Notes: generated by a model from the sequence alone, not told the origin. 64,000 bases of DNA from Microbacterium memoriense (GCF_025398275.1 NZ_JAODOR010000008.1:148017-212016); one strand, 5' to 3'; positions 1 to 8,821 are shown, counted from the stretch's first letter. Program-made: numbers and translations.

Positions 1-604
1 TGCGGGCGGCATCCACGCCGGCCACGCCCGCGAGCTCGCCGAGCAGGTCGGCCGATGCGGCTTCGCCGAGTCCCCACACCGGCTGGGTCTGGGTCTGCTT
101 GTGCAGCGCCAGGTGATCATTCGCCTCGCGGTCGAGGTGGATGGCCAGTTGCGGGAGACGCAGCAGCGGGCCGGTCGCCGCGAGGACCGCCGTGCCGTCG
201 TCGAGCACGAGCCGACCGGCGAGGCGGAGCTCGCGATCGAGCCACGAGTTCAGAAGCGGCCCACCGTAGATCTCGACCCCGGCCTGCAGCCAGCCGAGCC
301 GGCCCGTGGTGGGCCGCGGCTTGAGCTTGAACGCCGGGGAGTCGCTGTGCGCACCGAAGATCTGGAACGCGGTGTCCGCGGAGGCGCCAGCAGGAACGAC
401 CCATGCGATCACGGCGCCGTCCCGAACGACAAGGTGCTTCGATCCGGGCTGTGCAGGCCAGGCCTCGGTCTCGTCGAGAGCGGCGAACCCGGCATCCACC
501 AGGCGACGGGCGACCTCGGCGGCGGCGTGGAAGCTCGACGGCGATGCGGCGACGAAGTCGGCAAGGTCTTCGGCGTGGGCGCGGGCACGGTCGGTATCAG
601 GCAC
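1..604 (-). CDS. M18 family aminopeptidase (N-terminal part, cut by window edge)
   Basis: The first 201 residues are visible; the rest lies beyond base 1. The frame is open from a GTG at 604, preceded by a GAGGAG ribosome site at the right distance. The segment GAHSDSP (residues about 84-90) carries the His-x-Asp metal-binding pair of family M18 (aspartyl aminopeptidase, ApeB/PepC), and the preceding W-V-V-P and following FKLKP blocks also fit. M18 enzymes are dinuclear-metal cytosolic aminopeptidases that remove N-terminal residues, often acidic ones, from peptides. The gene starts 16 bp after the stop of the NYN-domain gene and may be co-transcribed with it. The substrate cannot be told from this fragment. 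Confidence 0.85.
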   Translation of the reverse strand, partial: MPDTDRARAHAEDLADFVAASPSSFHAAAEVARRLVDAGFAALDETEAWPAQPGSKHLVVRDGAVIAWVVPAGASADTAFQIFGAHSDSPAFKLKPRPTTGRLGWLQAGVEIYGGPLLNSWLDRELRLAGRLVLDDGTAVLAATGPLLRLPQLAIHLDREANDHLALHKQTQTQPVWGLGEAASADLLGELAGVAGVDAAR

Positions 605-620
605 GGGTCTCCTCAGATCG

Positions 621-1166
621 TCAGCGCAGGAACTGCGCGGGGTCGAACTCGTCGATCGGGATGACGCGGACGCGCGGCAACGCTGCGTCGAATGCGCCGG
701 CGTCGTATTCGAGGTCGAAGAACTCCAGCCCCGGAAGGTGGCTGTATTCGGAGCTGCGGAACTCTTCGAACCCGAGGATGCCGACCCGGCGCGTGCCGGT
801 GAGCGCAGCCACCTCGGTGACGAAGTCCCGGTCGTGGCTGACCAGGACGACGTCGCCGTCGCGCTCGGCGAGCGCCGTGAGCGTTCGCTGGATGGCGATG
901 TCGACGACCTTTTCGTCCGTCTCCCCCGACAGCGGAATGGGCTGGTATCCGAGCGCCAGCAGCGCCTGCACGAACGACATCGGCAGGTTCGTGCTGGCGT
1001 TCAGGAAGAAGAGGCCGCGGGTGGGCTGATTCCACCGATCCTGCAGAAAAGTGAGGATGCGATCCCACCGCGGACGCTCATCGGGTTGCGGACGGCGACC
1101 GAGGATCGAGCCCCCCAGCGTCGCATCGATGTTCTCACCGTCGACCAGCACCCACGTCGTGTCCAC
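621..1166 (-). CDS. NYN-domain (PIN-like) nuclease family protein
   Basis: 181 residues. The N-terminus reads VDTTWVLVDGEN, the first conserved acidic block of NYN/LabA-like PIN-fold proteins. Further acidic positions follow in GETDEKVVD and in VLVSHDRDF, so a four-acid metal site is plausible. I chose the GTG at 1166 because AAGGAGG stands 4 bp before it; a longer frame from 1229 has no such site and reads into the next gene's tail. NYN proteins are usually Mg-dependent RNases or RNA-binding proteins; the target here is unknown. The gene sits between a winged-helix gene upstream and an M18 peptidase gene downstream, all on the minus strand. Confidence 0.8.
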   Translation of the reverse strand: MDTTWVLVDGENIDATLGGSILGRRPQPDERPRWDRILTFLQDRWNQPTRGLFFLNASTNLPMSFVQALLALGYQPIPLSGETDEKVVDIAIQRTLTALAERDGDVVLVSHDRDFVTEVAALTGTRRVGILGFEEFRSSEYSHLPGLEFFDLEYDAGAFDAALPRVRVIPIDEFDPAQFLR

Positions 1167-1195
1167 AGGACCTCCTTGCGCTTCAGTGTAGGAGG

Positions 1196-2275
1196 TCAGC
1201 CCAGCCCCACGACCGCCACGCCCAGCCACTCGGCCAGGTCGCGGATTTCGGCGTGGACCATGTCTCGCTCGTCCGCGTCGAAGCCGACGAGTTCATGAAT
1301 GGCGCCGACCACCAGCGTCTCTCTCTTCTTGTCGAGCTGCGCGTCGAGCAGACCGATGAAGCGGTCACCGGCCAAGATCGGGTGCACGAAGTACCCGAAC
1401 ACGCGCTGCCCTTTCGGTTTGAATTGCTCGAGGACGAACTCGAAATCGAACAACTCCTTCAGGCGCGGGCGATCGTACAGCATCCCGTCGTAGGGATTGA
1501 GGATCGCGACCCGGCCGCCCGCATCGTCGGACAGCCCCGCGGCCGCGACCGGGTCGACGCGCCACTTCCACGTCGATCCCTCGACCGTCGCCGGCTCCCC
1601 CGCGTCGCCCACCGGAGTCCACGGGGACTTCTGCCGCGCGAGACCGGCCGCCTGCAGCCGGCGCTCATCCAGGATGCGGCCCGCGTCGTCGTAGTCGAGT
1701 ACGGGCATGTCTGCCGGAAACGCGCGCTCGGCGATGTCCCAGCGGCGCAGGCGGCCCTCCCGCCCGACGATCGAGACCTCCCCGATGAACGACAGGAGCT
1801 CCAGCATCCGCGGGACCTGATTGGATCCGTACCAGCCCGATTCGCTCGCGTGAGCGACCTGGCTGGTATCGGCGATCTGCGCCGCCAGCAGGGGCCCTTC
1901 GGCGCGCAACGCAGCCAAGACATCAGCACGGAAGCGTGCGTTCGCCGCCAACCACTGCGTCGCTTGGGCCCGCAAGACTCGGCCGCGCATGCGCGCGACG
2001 CGTGCGGCCAGCAACGAACCCGCGTGGAAGTGCCCATCGTGCTCGAAGAGGAGGTGGTCGCCTTCGACGGCTTTGCGGAGCTGTCCCGGCTCGTACGACC
2101 AGCCGATGCGCGACCACAGGATCGTCTGCTCGGACGTGGCGATCGTCGCGGTCGGATCGATTTTGATCGCGGCGAGCTGTTCGGCGACTTCGACGACGTC
2201 GCCCGGTCGATCGGCATCGAGAAGTTGCGCACGCACGACCAGTCGGCGCGCCTCATCGCGGGAGAGCTCGTGCAT
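1196..2275 (-). CDS. Winged-helix DNA-binding domain protein (HTH_42/YcaQ-like)
   Basis: 359 residues. The sequence resembles the large winged-helix family that includes E. coli YcaQ: an N-terminal LSRDEARRLVVRAQ block, a central WYGSNQVPRMLELLSFIGEV helix-wing segment, the LNPYDGMLYDRPR block (about residues 245-260) and a C-terminal ILAGDRFIGLLDA block. YcaQ-type proteins are DNA glycosylases that unhook interstrand crosslinks; whether this one keeps that activity is inference. The start at 2275 is the first ATG matching the family N-terminus. No Shine-Dalgarno site precedes it, but a TACACT -10 box ends 7 nt upstream, which suggests a leaderless message. Confidence 0.8.
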   Translation of the reverse strand: MHELSRDEARRLVVRAQLLDADRPGDVVEVAEQLAAIKIDPTATIATSEQTILWSRIGWSYEPGQLRKAVEGDHLLFEHDGHFHAGSLLAARVARMRGRVLRAQATQWLAANARFRADVLAALRAEGPLLAAQIADTSQVAHASESGWYGSNQVPRMLELLSFIGEVSIVGREGRLRRWDIAERAFPADMPVLDYDDAGRILDERRLQAAGLARQKSPWTPVGDAGEPATVEGSTWKWRVDPVAAAGLSDDAGGRVAILNPYDGMLYDRPRLKELFDFEFVLEQFKPKGQRVFGYFVHPILAGDRFIGLLDAQLDKKRETLVVGAIHELVGFDADERDMVHAEIRDLAEWLGVAVVGLG

Positions 2276-2282
2276 GTCGGCC

Positions 2283-2288
2283 AGTGTA
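2283..2288 (-). promoter_or_regulatory. Leaderless -10 box of the winged-helix gene
   Basis: TACACT on the minus strand, separated from the ATG at 2275 by 7 nt, so transcription would begin at or next to the start codon. There is no ribosome site between them. Confidence 0.5.
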
Positions 2289-2350
2289 GGCAGGGGTGGC
2301 GACGCCCTGGAGGATGGCTGTCGCGCGGATTCAACCGTATCAACCGCGCC

Positions 2351-2497
2351 ATGGGTCTCTCCGACCTCTACCCGTTCACGATCACCGCGCCCGTCCAGCG
2401 CAAGCTGGCCTTCGTCCACGACATCGTCACGCGGGCGCCACTGACGACCGAGGAACAGCGCGCGCTCGCATTGGCCACGCCGGAGGAGCGCGCGTGA
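2351..2497 (+). CDS. Small hypothetical protein (48 aa)
   Basis: A 48-codon frame beginning MGLSDLYPFTITAPVQRKL and ending in an acidic, alanine-rich tail. It lies alone on the plus strand in the 225-bp space between two minus-strand genes and ends 3 bp before the stop of the flavoprotein gene. Nearly every codon ends in G or C, and the peptide has an ordinary mixed composition without the Arg/Pro/Ala excess of antisense frames, so I think it is real. No ribosome site is visible. It resembles no family I can name; function unknown. Confidence 0.5.
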   Translation: MGLSDLYPFTITAPVQRKLAFVHDIVTRAPLTTEEQRALALATPEERA

Positions 2498-2500
2498 AGG

Positions 2501-3898
2501 TCAGCGATCGTACTCCTCCAGCCAGCGCAGCCACACCTCGCTGAGCGTCGGATACGGCGGCACCGCGTGCCACAGCCGACGGAGCGGGACTTCGCCCACG
2601 ATCGCGATCGTCGCGGAGTGGAGGAGCTCGGCCACGTCCGGTCCGACGAAGGTCGCCCCCACGAGCACGCCGCGGTCCTCGTCCACGATCGCGCGCGCGG
2701 TGCCGTCGTATCGCGCGGAGTGCGTGCTGGCCCCCGCGACCCACGAGAGGTTGTAATCGAGCACACGCACCGCGATGCCGGCTTTCCGCGCTGCGGCCTC
2801 GGTGAGTCCGACCGAGGCGACTTCGGGGTCGGTGAAGGTGACCTGCGGGACGGCCGCGTGGTCTGCGGTGGCGACGTGGCGGCCCCACGGCGCGTCGTCG
2901 ACGGCGACCCCCTGTGCACGGGCGGCGATCACGTCACCGGCGGCACGCGCCTGGTACTTGCCCTGATGGGTCAGCAGCGCGCGGTGGGTGACATCACCCA
3001 CCGCGTAGAGCCACTCGCTCCCCCGCACCCGCATCGTGTCGTCGACGTCGATCCAGGCGCCGGGCTCGAGGCCCACGGCATCCAGACCGACGTCGCCGGT
3101 GCGCGGCGTGCGTCCGGTCGCGACGAGAATTTCGGATGCCGCGACCCGCGTACCGTCGCCGAGTTCCACCGTGACGCGGCTCCCGGACCGCGTTACCCGC
3201 TGGGCATCGACGCCCGTACGCACGTCCACGCCGGCCGTGCGCAAGGCAGTGGCGACCCGGTCGCCGGCGAACGGCTCCATCCCACCGAGGAGCCGCGATC
3301 GGGCAAGGACGGTCACTGCGCACCCGAAGGAGGCGTAGGCCGTGGCGAGCTCGCACGCGACGACGCCGCCGCCGAGGATCACGAGCGACTCCGGGATCTC
3401 GCGTACGGCGGTCGCCTCTCGCGAGGTCCACGGCGCGGCGTCGACCAATCCGGGGATGTCGGGGAGGAGGGCGGCCGATCCCGTGCACACGGCGACGGCG
3501 TGCCGAGCGCGCAGCACTCGCTCGCCGTCGACGGTGACCTCGCGCTCCCCCGTGATGCGTGCGTGCCCGCGCACCAGTTCGATCCCCGCGCCCTGCAGCC
3601 ACTCGACTTGCCCGGCGTCATTCCAGTCGTGCACGATTTCGTCGCGTCGACGCAGCACCGCGGCGACGTCGACGGCGCCCGCCACGCCGGCGCCGGGCGC
3701 ATCGCGCGCGCCACGGAGCGCGGCCCCGGCGCGCAGTAGGACCTTGGAGGGCATGCAGGCCCAGTACGAGCACTCGCCGCCGACGAGCTCGCTCTCGACG
3801 ATCACGACCGACAGGCCGCCTTGCACAGCCCGATCGGCGACGTTTTCGCCGACGGGCCCGGCGCCGATCACGATGAGGTCGAACTCTGCCGTATCCAT
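2501..3898 (-). CDS. FAD-dependent NAD(P) disulfide oxidoreductase family protein (catalytic His replaced by Tyr)
   Basis: 465 residues of the class I pyridine nucleotide-disulfide oxidoreductase family (dihydrolipoyl dehydrogenase, mercuric reductase, glutathione reductase). It has the FAD motif [13 protein letters not shown] near the N-terminus, the redox pair in [13 protein letters not shown] (CxxxxC, about residues 42-47), the NAD-binding [14 protein letters not shown] and the ATGRTPRT and LYAVGDV blocks. In the C-terminal dimer domain the usual HPTxSE catalytic His-Glu motif reads YPTLSE, so the general-base His is missing. The true substrate is therefore unclear; it is not a standard lipoamide dehydrogenase. 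Start ambiguity: ATG codons at 3928, 3910 and 3898; I chose the last because the FAD motif follows at normal distance. Confidence 0.85.
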   Translation of the reverse strand: MDTAEFDLIVIGAGPVGENVADRAVQGGLSVVIVESELVGGECSYWACMPSKVLLRAGAALRGARDAPGAGVAGAVDVAAVLRRRDEIVHDWNDAGQVEWLQGAGIELVRGHARITGEREVTVDGERVLRARHAVAVCTGSAALLPDIPGLVDAAPWTSREATAVREIPESLVILGGGVVACELATAYASFGCAVTVLARSRLLGGMEPFAGDRVATALRTAGVDVRTGVDAQRVTRSGSRVTVELGDGTRVAASEILVATGRTPRTGDVGLDAVGLEPGAWIDVDDTMRVRGSEWLYAVGDVTHRALLTHQGKYQARAAGDVIAARAQGVAVDDAPWGRHVATADHAAVPQVTFTDPEVASVGLTEAAARKAGIAVRVLDYNLSWVAGASTHSARYDGTARAIVDEDRGVLVGATFVGPDVAELLHSATIAIVGEVPLRRLWHAVPPYPTLSEVWLRWLEEYDR

Positions 3899-3993
3899 AC
3901 CCCCACGCATACCCGAGTGTGACGCCATGTGCCACCCCTCGCGCCGATGTCCACGGGATGTGGTTGGGTGGAATCCCCGACCGGAAGAGAAGC

Positions 3994-4830
3994 ATGGCGA
4001 TCGAATTCCGCTCCGTGACGAAGCGATTCGCCGATGGCACCATCGCCGTCGACGACTTCAGCCTGGTGCTTCCCACTCACAAGACCACGGTGTTCGTCGG
4101 CTCTTCCGGGTGCGGGAAGACGACGCTCCTGCGGATGATCAACCGGTTGATCGAACCCACCAGCGGCGAGATCACGATTGACGACGAGCCGATCCAGGAT
4201 CGCGATCCCGTGCAGTTGCGCCGCGGCATCGGCTACGTCCTGCAGAACGCCGGGCTCCTCCCGCACTTCACCGTGCTCGACAACGTCGCGACGGTGCCGG
4301 TGCTCAGCGGAGTGTCCAAGAAGCAGGCGCGCGCCCGCGCGCTCGAACTGCTCGATATCGTCGGCCTCGATCGTGCACTCGCCGATCGGTATCCGCGGCA
4401 ACTCTCCGGCGGGCAACAGCAGCGCGTCGGCGTCGCGCGGGGACTCGCCGCCGACCCCGACATCCTGCTGATGGATGAACCGTTCGGCGCCGTTGACCCG
4501 ATCGTGCGGAAAGAACTGCAGACCGAGACGATCCGTCTGCAACGCGACCTCGACAAGACCGTCGTCTTCGTCACGCACGACATCGACGAAGCCTTCCTGC
4601 TGGGCGATCAGGTCGTGATCCTCGAAAAAGGCGCCCGCATCGCGCAGGTCGGAAGCCCGAGCGAGATCATGGAGAACCCGGCCACCGACTTCGTGGCGGA
4701 GTTCGTCGGCGTCGACCGCGGGTCGCGCGCGCTGTCCCTGAAGAAGACGCCGCACGGAACGGTGTTGGTGGATGCCGCCGGTCGCACGCAGGGCGTGCTC
4801 ACCGGCAACGGACCCGAGGCGGGTCTGTGA
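3994..4830 (+). CDS. OpuC-type osmoprotectant ABC transporter, ATP-binding subunit
   Basis: 278 residues. Walker A is GSSGCGKTT, the Q-loop region reads YVLQNAG, the signature is LSGGQQQR, Walker B is ILLMDEP and the H-loop is VTHD. Closest to the glycine betaine/carnitine/choline (OpuCA/ProV) ATPases, but the C-terminal CBS pair common in OpuCA is absent. The start is the ATG at 3994 behind GGAAGAGAAG. It is the first gene of a four-gene operon with overlapping stops and starts (ATPase, permease, permease, binding lipoprotein) and would power uptake of a quaternary ammonium osmolyte. Regulation is not visible beyond the 95-bp space shared with the divergent flavoprotein gene. Confidence 0.9.
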   Translation: MAIEFRSVTKRFADGTIAVDDFSLVLPTHKTTVFVGSSGCGKTTLLRMINRLIEPTSGEITIDDEPIQDRDPVQLRRGIGYVLQNAGLLPHFTVLDNVATVPVLSGVSKKQARARALELLDIVGLDRALADRYPRQLSGGQQQRVGVARGLAADPDILLMDEPFGAVDPIVRKELQTETIRLQRDLDKTVVFVTHDIDEAFLLGDQVVILEKGARIAQVGSPSEIMENPATDFVAEFVGVDRGSRALSLKKTPHGTVLVDAAGRTQGVLTGNGPEAGL

Positions 4831-5510
4831 ACTGGATTTTCGACAACCTCGACCTGATCGGAAGCCTGACGCTGGATCATCTGCGTCAGAGCCTTCTTCC
4901 GATCGCACTCGGGTTCCTCATCGCGTTGCCGATCGGCTGGGCGGCCTGGCGGTACACCTCGTTGCGAGGTCCCGTGCTCACTACCGTCGGGTTGCTGTAC
5001 ACGATCCCCTCGCTCGGCCTTTTCGCCCTGCTCGCGGCCGGGTTCGGCATCCCCTACCTGTCGGAACTGAATCTGATTGTCGCGCTGACGATCTACGGAA
5101 TCGCCATCATGACGCGCTCGGTCGCCGACGGTCTCGATTCGGTCGACGCCACGACGCGGAGCGCGGCGATCGCAGTGGGCTTCGGTCCGTGGCGCCGGTT
5201 TTGGACCGTCGATCTCCCTCTGTCCGGCCCCGTTCTGCTGGCGGGACTGCGGGTGACCGCGACCTCGACGATTTCCCTCGCGACGGTCGGCATCTTGATC
5301 GGGGTGCAGAACCTCGGCTACCTGTTCACGAACGGGTTCCAGCGTCGCATCATCCCGGAAGTGCTCGCCGGGGTCGTGGCAGTCGTCGTGATCGCCCTGA
5401 TCGTCGACCTCCTCCTGGTGCTCATCGGCAGGGTCGCAATGCCCTGGCTCCCGCGCCGTTCGCCGACGCGCCGTGAACGCCGCGCGCTCGCTGTCGGGGG
5501 CGCCGCATGA
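4827..5510 (+). CDS. OpuC-type osmoprotectant ABC transporter, permease 1
   Basis: 227 residues, with about five or six hydrophobic spans (for example SLLPIALGFLIALPIGW and LLYTIPSLGLFALLAAGFG). The sequence around SAAIAVGFGPWRRFWTVDLPLSGPVLLAGLR is the cytoplasmic EAA-type loop of binding-protein-dependent permeases that docks on the ATPase. The GTG start overlaps the ATPase stop by 4 bp (GTGA). Paired with the next permease it would form the heterodimeric membrane channel of the importer. The family assignment is firm; the substrate (glycine betaine, choline or similar) is inferred from the operon. Confidence 0.88.
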   Translation: MNWIFDNLDLIGSLTLDHLRQSLLPIALGFLIALPIGWAAWRYTSLRGPVLTTVGLLYTIPSLGLFALLAAGFGIPYLSELNLIVALTIYGIAIMTRSVADGLDSVDATTRSAAIAVGFGPWRRFWTVDLPLSGPVLLAGLRVTATSTISLATVGILIGVQNLGYLFTNGFQRRIIPEVLAGVVAVVVIALIVDLLLVLIGRVAMPWLPRRSPTRRERRALAVGGAA

Positions 5511-6238
5511 ACGTCTTCTTCGATGCCTTTGCCTGGATCTTCTCGCCCGACCGTCTGACGGGTTCGCTCCCGCTTCCCGAAGCGATCTGGCAGCACCTTG
5601 CGTTCACGTTCGGCTCGGTCGCGATCGCGGCGCTGATCGCGATTCCGCTCGGATGGCTGATCGGCCACACCGGGCGCGGACGCGAAATCGCCGTCGCCTT
5701 GTCCGGCGCAGCGCGCGCGCTCCCCTCTCTCGGCCTGGTGCTGCTGCTCGTACTGGTGATCGGCGTCGTCCACAAAACCGAAGCGGCGGTGTTCGCCTTC
5801 GTCCTGCTGGCGATCCCGTCGATCCTCGCGGGCGCCTACACCGGGGTCCAGGCCATCGACCGTACGGTCATCGAAGCCGGCCGCGCAGTGGGCATGACGC
5901 CGTGGCAGGTGCTCTGGAAGATCGAAGTCCCGCTCGGGCTTCCGCTCCTGATCGGCGGCATCCGCGCAGCGACGTTGCAGGTCGTTGCGACCGTGACGAT
6001 CGCGGCCTACGTCGGCCTCGGCGGCCTCGGATTCTTCATCATCCAAGGCATCCAACTCCGCCAGTTCGACGTCATCCTGGGTGCGTCGCTCGTCGTCGTG
6101 GTGCTCGCGCTCGCCCTCGACGGACTGTTCGCACTCCTTGAGGGCGTCGTCGTCCCCCGCGGTGTGAGTGGCCGAGCTGCCCGACCCACGGGGAACACCG
6201 CGCGCGTCACCGCGGTTGACCGTGCTGACGCCACCTGA
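5507..6238 (+). CDS. OpuC-type osmoprotectant ABC transporter, permease 2
   Basis: 243 residues, second membrane subunit of the importer. Transmembrane spans include VAIAALIAIPLGWLIG and SLGLVLLLVLVIGVV; the EAA-like loop is in IEAGRAVGMTPWQVLWKIEVPLGLPLLIGGIR, and the motif VGLGGLGFFIIQGIQ is typical of OpuCD/YehY. Its ATG overlaps the previous stop by 4 bp. The C-terminus has a short hydrophilic tail (GRAARPTGN...). A 36-bp gap then leads to the binding-protein gene. The substrate is inferred only from the set. Confidence 0.88.
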   Translation: MNVFFDAFAWIFSPDRLTGSLPLPEAIWQHLAFTFGSVAIAALIAIPLGWLIGHTGRGREIAVALSGAARALPSLGLVLLLVLVIGVVHKTEAAVFAFVLLAIPSILAGAYTGVQAIDRTVIEAGRAVGMTPWQVLWKIEVPLGLPLLIGGIRAATLQVVATVTIAAYVGLGGLGFFIIQGIQLRQFDVILGASLVVVVLALALDGLFALLEGVVVPRGVSGRAARPTGNTARVTAVDRADAT

Positions 6239-6274
6239 TTCCTCTGTCCACAGCATCCCTACGAAAGGCACACC

Positions 6275-7183
6275 ATGTCCCGTATCCGCACCCGTTTGAC
6301 CGTCGCACTCGCCGGCTCGGCCGTCGCGGCCCTCGCCCTCGCCGGCTGCGCGTCCTCCGACCCGCTCACCGGCGGCGAGAGCTCGGCAGCACCGGCATCC
6401 GACACAATCACGATCGGCTCGCAGGCCTACTACTCGAACGAGATCATCGCCGAGATCTACGCCCAGGCCCTCGAGGGCGCCGGCTTCACGGTCGACCGCA
6501 AGTTCAGCATCGGCCAGCGCGACGCCTACATCCCGTCGCTCGAGGACGGTTCGATCCAGCTGTTCCCGGAGTACACCGGCAACCTGCTGCAGTTCTTCGA
6601 CCCCGAGACGACCGCCACGAGCTCGGACGACGTCTTCGCCGCGCTGCAGGAAGCCCTGCCCGAGGGCCTCACGGTGCTCGACCAGTCCTCGGCGACCGAC
6701 CAGGACTCGTACAACGTGACGGCGGCGTTCGCGGAGGAGAACAGCCTCGCCTCGATCGCCGACCTCGCGGGACTTCCGAACCTCGTCCTCGGCGGAGCGC
6801 CCGAGCTCGAGCAGCGTCCCTACGGCCCCGAGGGCCTGAAGTCGGTCTATGGCGTCGATGTCCGCTTCAGCGGCACGGCCGACACGACGGTCGATGAGCT
6901 GGTGGCCGGCAACATCCAGATCGCGAACGTCTACAGCGCCGACCCGCGCATCCAGACCGAGAACCTCGTCACTCTGGAAGACCCGGACGGACTGTTCCTC
7001 GCCTCCAACGTGGTGCCGGTCGTGAGCACGACGGTGGCCGATGAGATCGCCGACGTCATCAACGCGGTCAGCGCCGCGCTGACGCCCGAGGGCCTGGTGG
7101 CTCTGAACGTCCAGTCCACGGTCGACCAGATGTCCAAAGAGGACATCGCGACCGAGTGGCTCGCGGCCAACGACCTGAGCTGA
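6275..7183 (+). CDS. Glycine betaine/choline-type substrate-binding lipoprotein
   Basis: 302 residues. The N-terminus is a lipoprotein signal peptide with lipobox LALAGC, so the mature protein is probably lipid-anchored at Cys25 on the outer face of the membrane. The remainder is an OpuAC/OpuCC-type binding domain: ITIGSQAYYSNEIIAEIYAQALE near residue 46, then the SLEDGSIQLFPEYTGNLLQFF segment typical of this clan. The start is the ATG at 6275, preceded by ACGAAAGGCACACC. It is last in the operon, directly before a strong hairpin. It would deliver the osmolyte to the two permeases. Confidence 0.9.
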   Translation: MSRIRTRLTVALAGSAVAALALAGCASSDPLTGGESSAAPASDTITIGSQAYYSNEIIAEIYAQALEGAGFTVDRKFSIGQRDAYIPSLEDGSIQLFPEYTGNLLQFFDPETTATSSDDVFAALQEALPEGLTVLDQSSATDQDSYNVTAAFAEENSLASIADLAGLPNLVLGGAPELEQRPYGPEGLKSVYGVDVRFSGTADTTVDELVAGNIQIANVYSADPRIQTENLVTLEDPDGLFLASNVVPVVSTTVADEIADVINAVSAALTPEGLVALNVQSTVDQMSKEDIATEWLAANDLS

Positions 7184-7192
7184 TCCTTAGCC

Positions 7193-7235
7193 GAGAGCCC
7201 CGGCATCCCGCCTCACGCGGGATACCGGGGCTCTC
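7193..7235 (+). terminator. Strong hairpin ending the osmoprotectant operon
   Basis: Perfect 19-bp arms, GAGAGCCCCGGCATCCCGC and its near-complement, around a 5-nt loop (one internal mismatch), starting 9 bp after the stop codon. No T-run follows, as is common for actinobacterial terminators. Confidence 0.8.
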
Positions 7236-7327
7236 GCATGTCAGCCCGGATTGCCTGGCCGTCGCGTCCGACGTCGGACCGCCGCGTCGGGATTCAGACC
7301 GCCGGACCGGCCTCTGTCCCCTCCACC

Positions 7328-7415
7328 CTGTCCGTATTCAGTCTGCGCAGACCGGAAGGTGCCCAGATATCCCCGATTCCACCGCACGGCCGCCGTGCAG
7401 ACTGAATACGGTCAG
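7328..7415. repeat. 88-bp element with inverted ends and internal hairpins
   Basis: The ends are CTGTCCGTATTCAGTCTGC (7328-7346) and its inverted copy at 7397-7415, matching at 18 of 19 positions. The left arm runs into a perfect palindrome GTCTGCGCAGAC (7341-7352); the right arm overlaps a hairpin GCACGGC-C-GCCGTGC (7384-7398). It lies in the 269-bp space between two genes that end toward each other (7183 and 7505), and nothing else was recognised in that space. The layout resembles a small palindromic repeat or a miniature element, but no transposase is nearby and no second copy was seen in this window. Confidence 0.55.
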
Positions 7416-7504
7416 CGGGCGCCGGGATCACGGGTCGGGGAGCGCCGAGAAAAGGGACCGGGCGGGCGGCCCAGCGGAGGTGAGCCAGACAGCGAGCCTC
7501 GCGC

Positions 7505-8821
7505 TCAGAAGGCGCGGAGATTGGCGTGCAGGCCGCCGTCCACGAGCTCGCGGCGGAGGATGCCGCGGCGGCGCAGGATCGGCACGAGGTCATCCAGCAC
7601 GCGGTGCACCGTGACGGGGTGCAGGTCGCCCCACAGCAGCACGCCGTCATTGCCCCATTCGCCGAGCTCCTCGATCAGATCGGCGAACTCGTCCGCCGTG
7701 CCGACGAACCCGGATCGGTCAGACATGCGTCCCAGCCGCGCGAGCGCCGCCAGGTGTGCACGCAACGGGGTGGATGCCGGATCCCGATCGCCCGTGAGTC
7801 GCCGGATCGAGCCTTGCGAGACGTGGTCGCCGAAGATCGCAAGATCCAGCGGCCGGTCGAGGTCGAGCGCCGTGAGGTCGGTTTCGAGGTCGCTGGACTG
7901 ACGCTGCGCGATCACGCGGAGCGTCTCATCCGACGGCGACGCGGATGCCGCGACCAGGCGATCGGCCTCCTCCGCGCTTGCGACGATCGTCGGCTGAATC
8001 GCGAACATGATCGAGATGTCCGAGGCTCGACGCCCGCGCGCGGCGGCGCCGGCGTGGATCTTGGCGCGATAGTCGCGCACGCTCTTCTCGGTCAGCGGCG
8101 CGAGCGCCAACTGGATGTCGGAATTCGCACCGGCGAACCCGAGGCCTCGACCCGAACCCCCCGGCGACGCGATGACCGGCTCGCCGTGCGTGAACGGCAC
8201 GGCGTTCAGCGGACCCTCGAAGGCGTAATACTCTCCGCGGTGGCGGACCGCGTCCAGCTTCGATCCGTCGGCGTAGACGCCCGAGGCCGGGTCGGCGACC
8301 AACGCACCCTCACCCCACGAGCGCCAGAGAGCGCGCACCGCCTCGAGCCACTCCTCGGCCCGGTCGTACGCCGCGTCATGATCCAGTTGCGGCGCGTCGC
8401 CGAAGTGGCGGGCGCTCCCGGTATCGGTGACGACGTTGAGCCCGAGCCGGTGACCGCTCAGGTGCTGCAACGTCGCGAACTGTCGCGCAGCTGTATACGG
8501 CAGATAGGCCGCGGGATTGACGGTGGGGATGACCCCGAGCCGCTGCGTCGCGGCGAACAGGTACGGCGCGAGCAGCAACGGGTCGTGCTTGGGCCCCCCG
8601 AACGCATGGCGCACCCGCAGATCGATCGTCGAGGCAGAGCCGAGCGAAGGCGCATCCTCGATCAGAAGGAAATCGAAGCCGGCTTGTTCGAGCTCGCGGG
8701 CGGACTGCTGATAGAGCTCCGGCGACGTCCACCGGTAGTCCCAGTCGAGGTACGGGTGCCCCCAGCCGTGTGGGCCGAACCCTCGCGCCAAGAACCAGCC
8801 GAAGTGCTGGAGTCTGCTCAT
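7505..8821 (-). CDS. FMN-dependent LLM-class monooxygenase (NtaA/SnaA/DszA family)
   Basis: 438 residues. The N-terminus (HFGWFLARGFGPHGWGHPYLDWDYRW) and the blocks GFDFLLIEDAPSLGS, HLSGHRLGLNVVTD and VIASPGGSGRGLGFAGANSD fit the NtaA/SnaA/DszA group of two-component FMNH2-dependent monooxygenases, which attack aminopolycarboxylates, sulfonates/sulfones or similar compounds. The partner flavin reductase is not in the window. Its ATG overlaps the stop of the MetY gene by 4 bp, so the two are translationally coupled. That pairing suggests release of sulfur from an organosulfur compound followed by homocysteine synthesis. The substrate is inference. Confidence 0.85.
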   Translation of the reverse strand: MSRLQHFGWFLARGFGPHGWGHPYLDWDYRWTSPELYQQSARELEQAGFDFLLIEDAPSLGSASTIDLRVRHAFGGPKHDPLLLAPYLFAATQRLGVIPTVNPAAYLPYTAARQFATLQHLSGHRLGLNVVTDTGSARHFGDAPQLDHDAAYDRAEEWLEAVRALWRSWGEGALVADPASGVYADGSKLDAVRHRGEYYAFEGPLNAVPFTHGEPVIASPGGSGRGLGFAGANSDIQLALAPLTEKSVRDYRAKIHAGAAARGRRASDISIMFAIQPTIVASAEEADRLVAASASPSDETLRVIAQRQSSDLETDLTALDLDRPLDLAIFGDHVSQGSIRRLTGDRDPASTPLRAHLAALARLGRMSDRSGFVGTADEFADLIEELGEWGNDGVLLWGDLHPVTVHRVLDDLVPILRRRGILRRELVDGGLHANLRAF

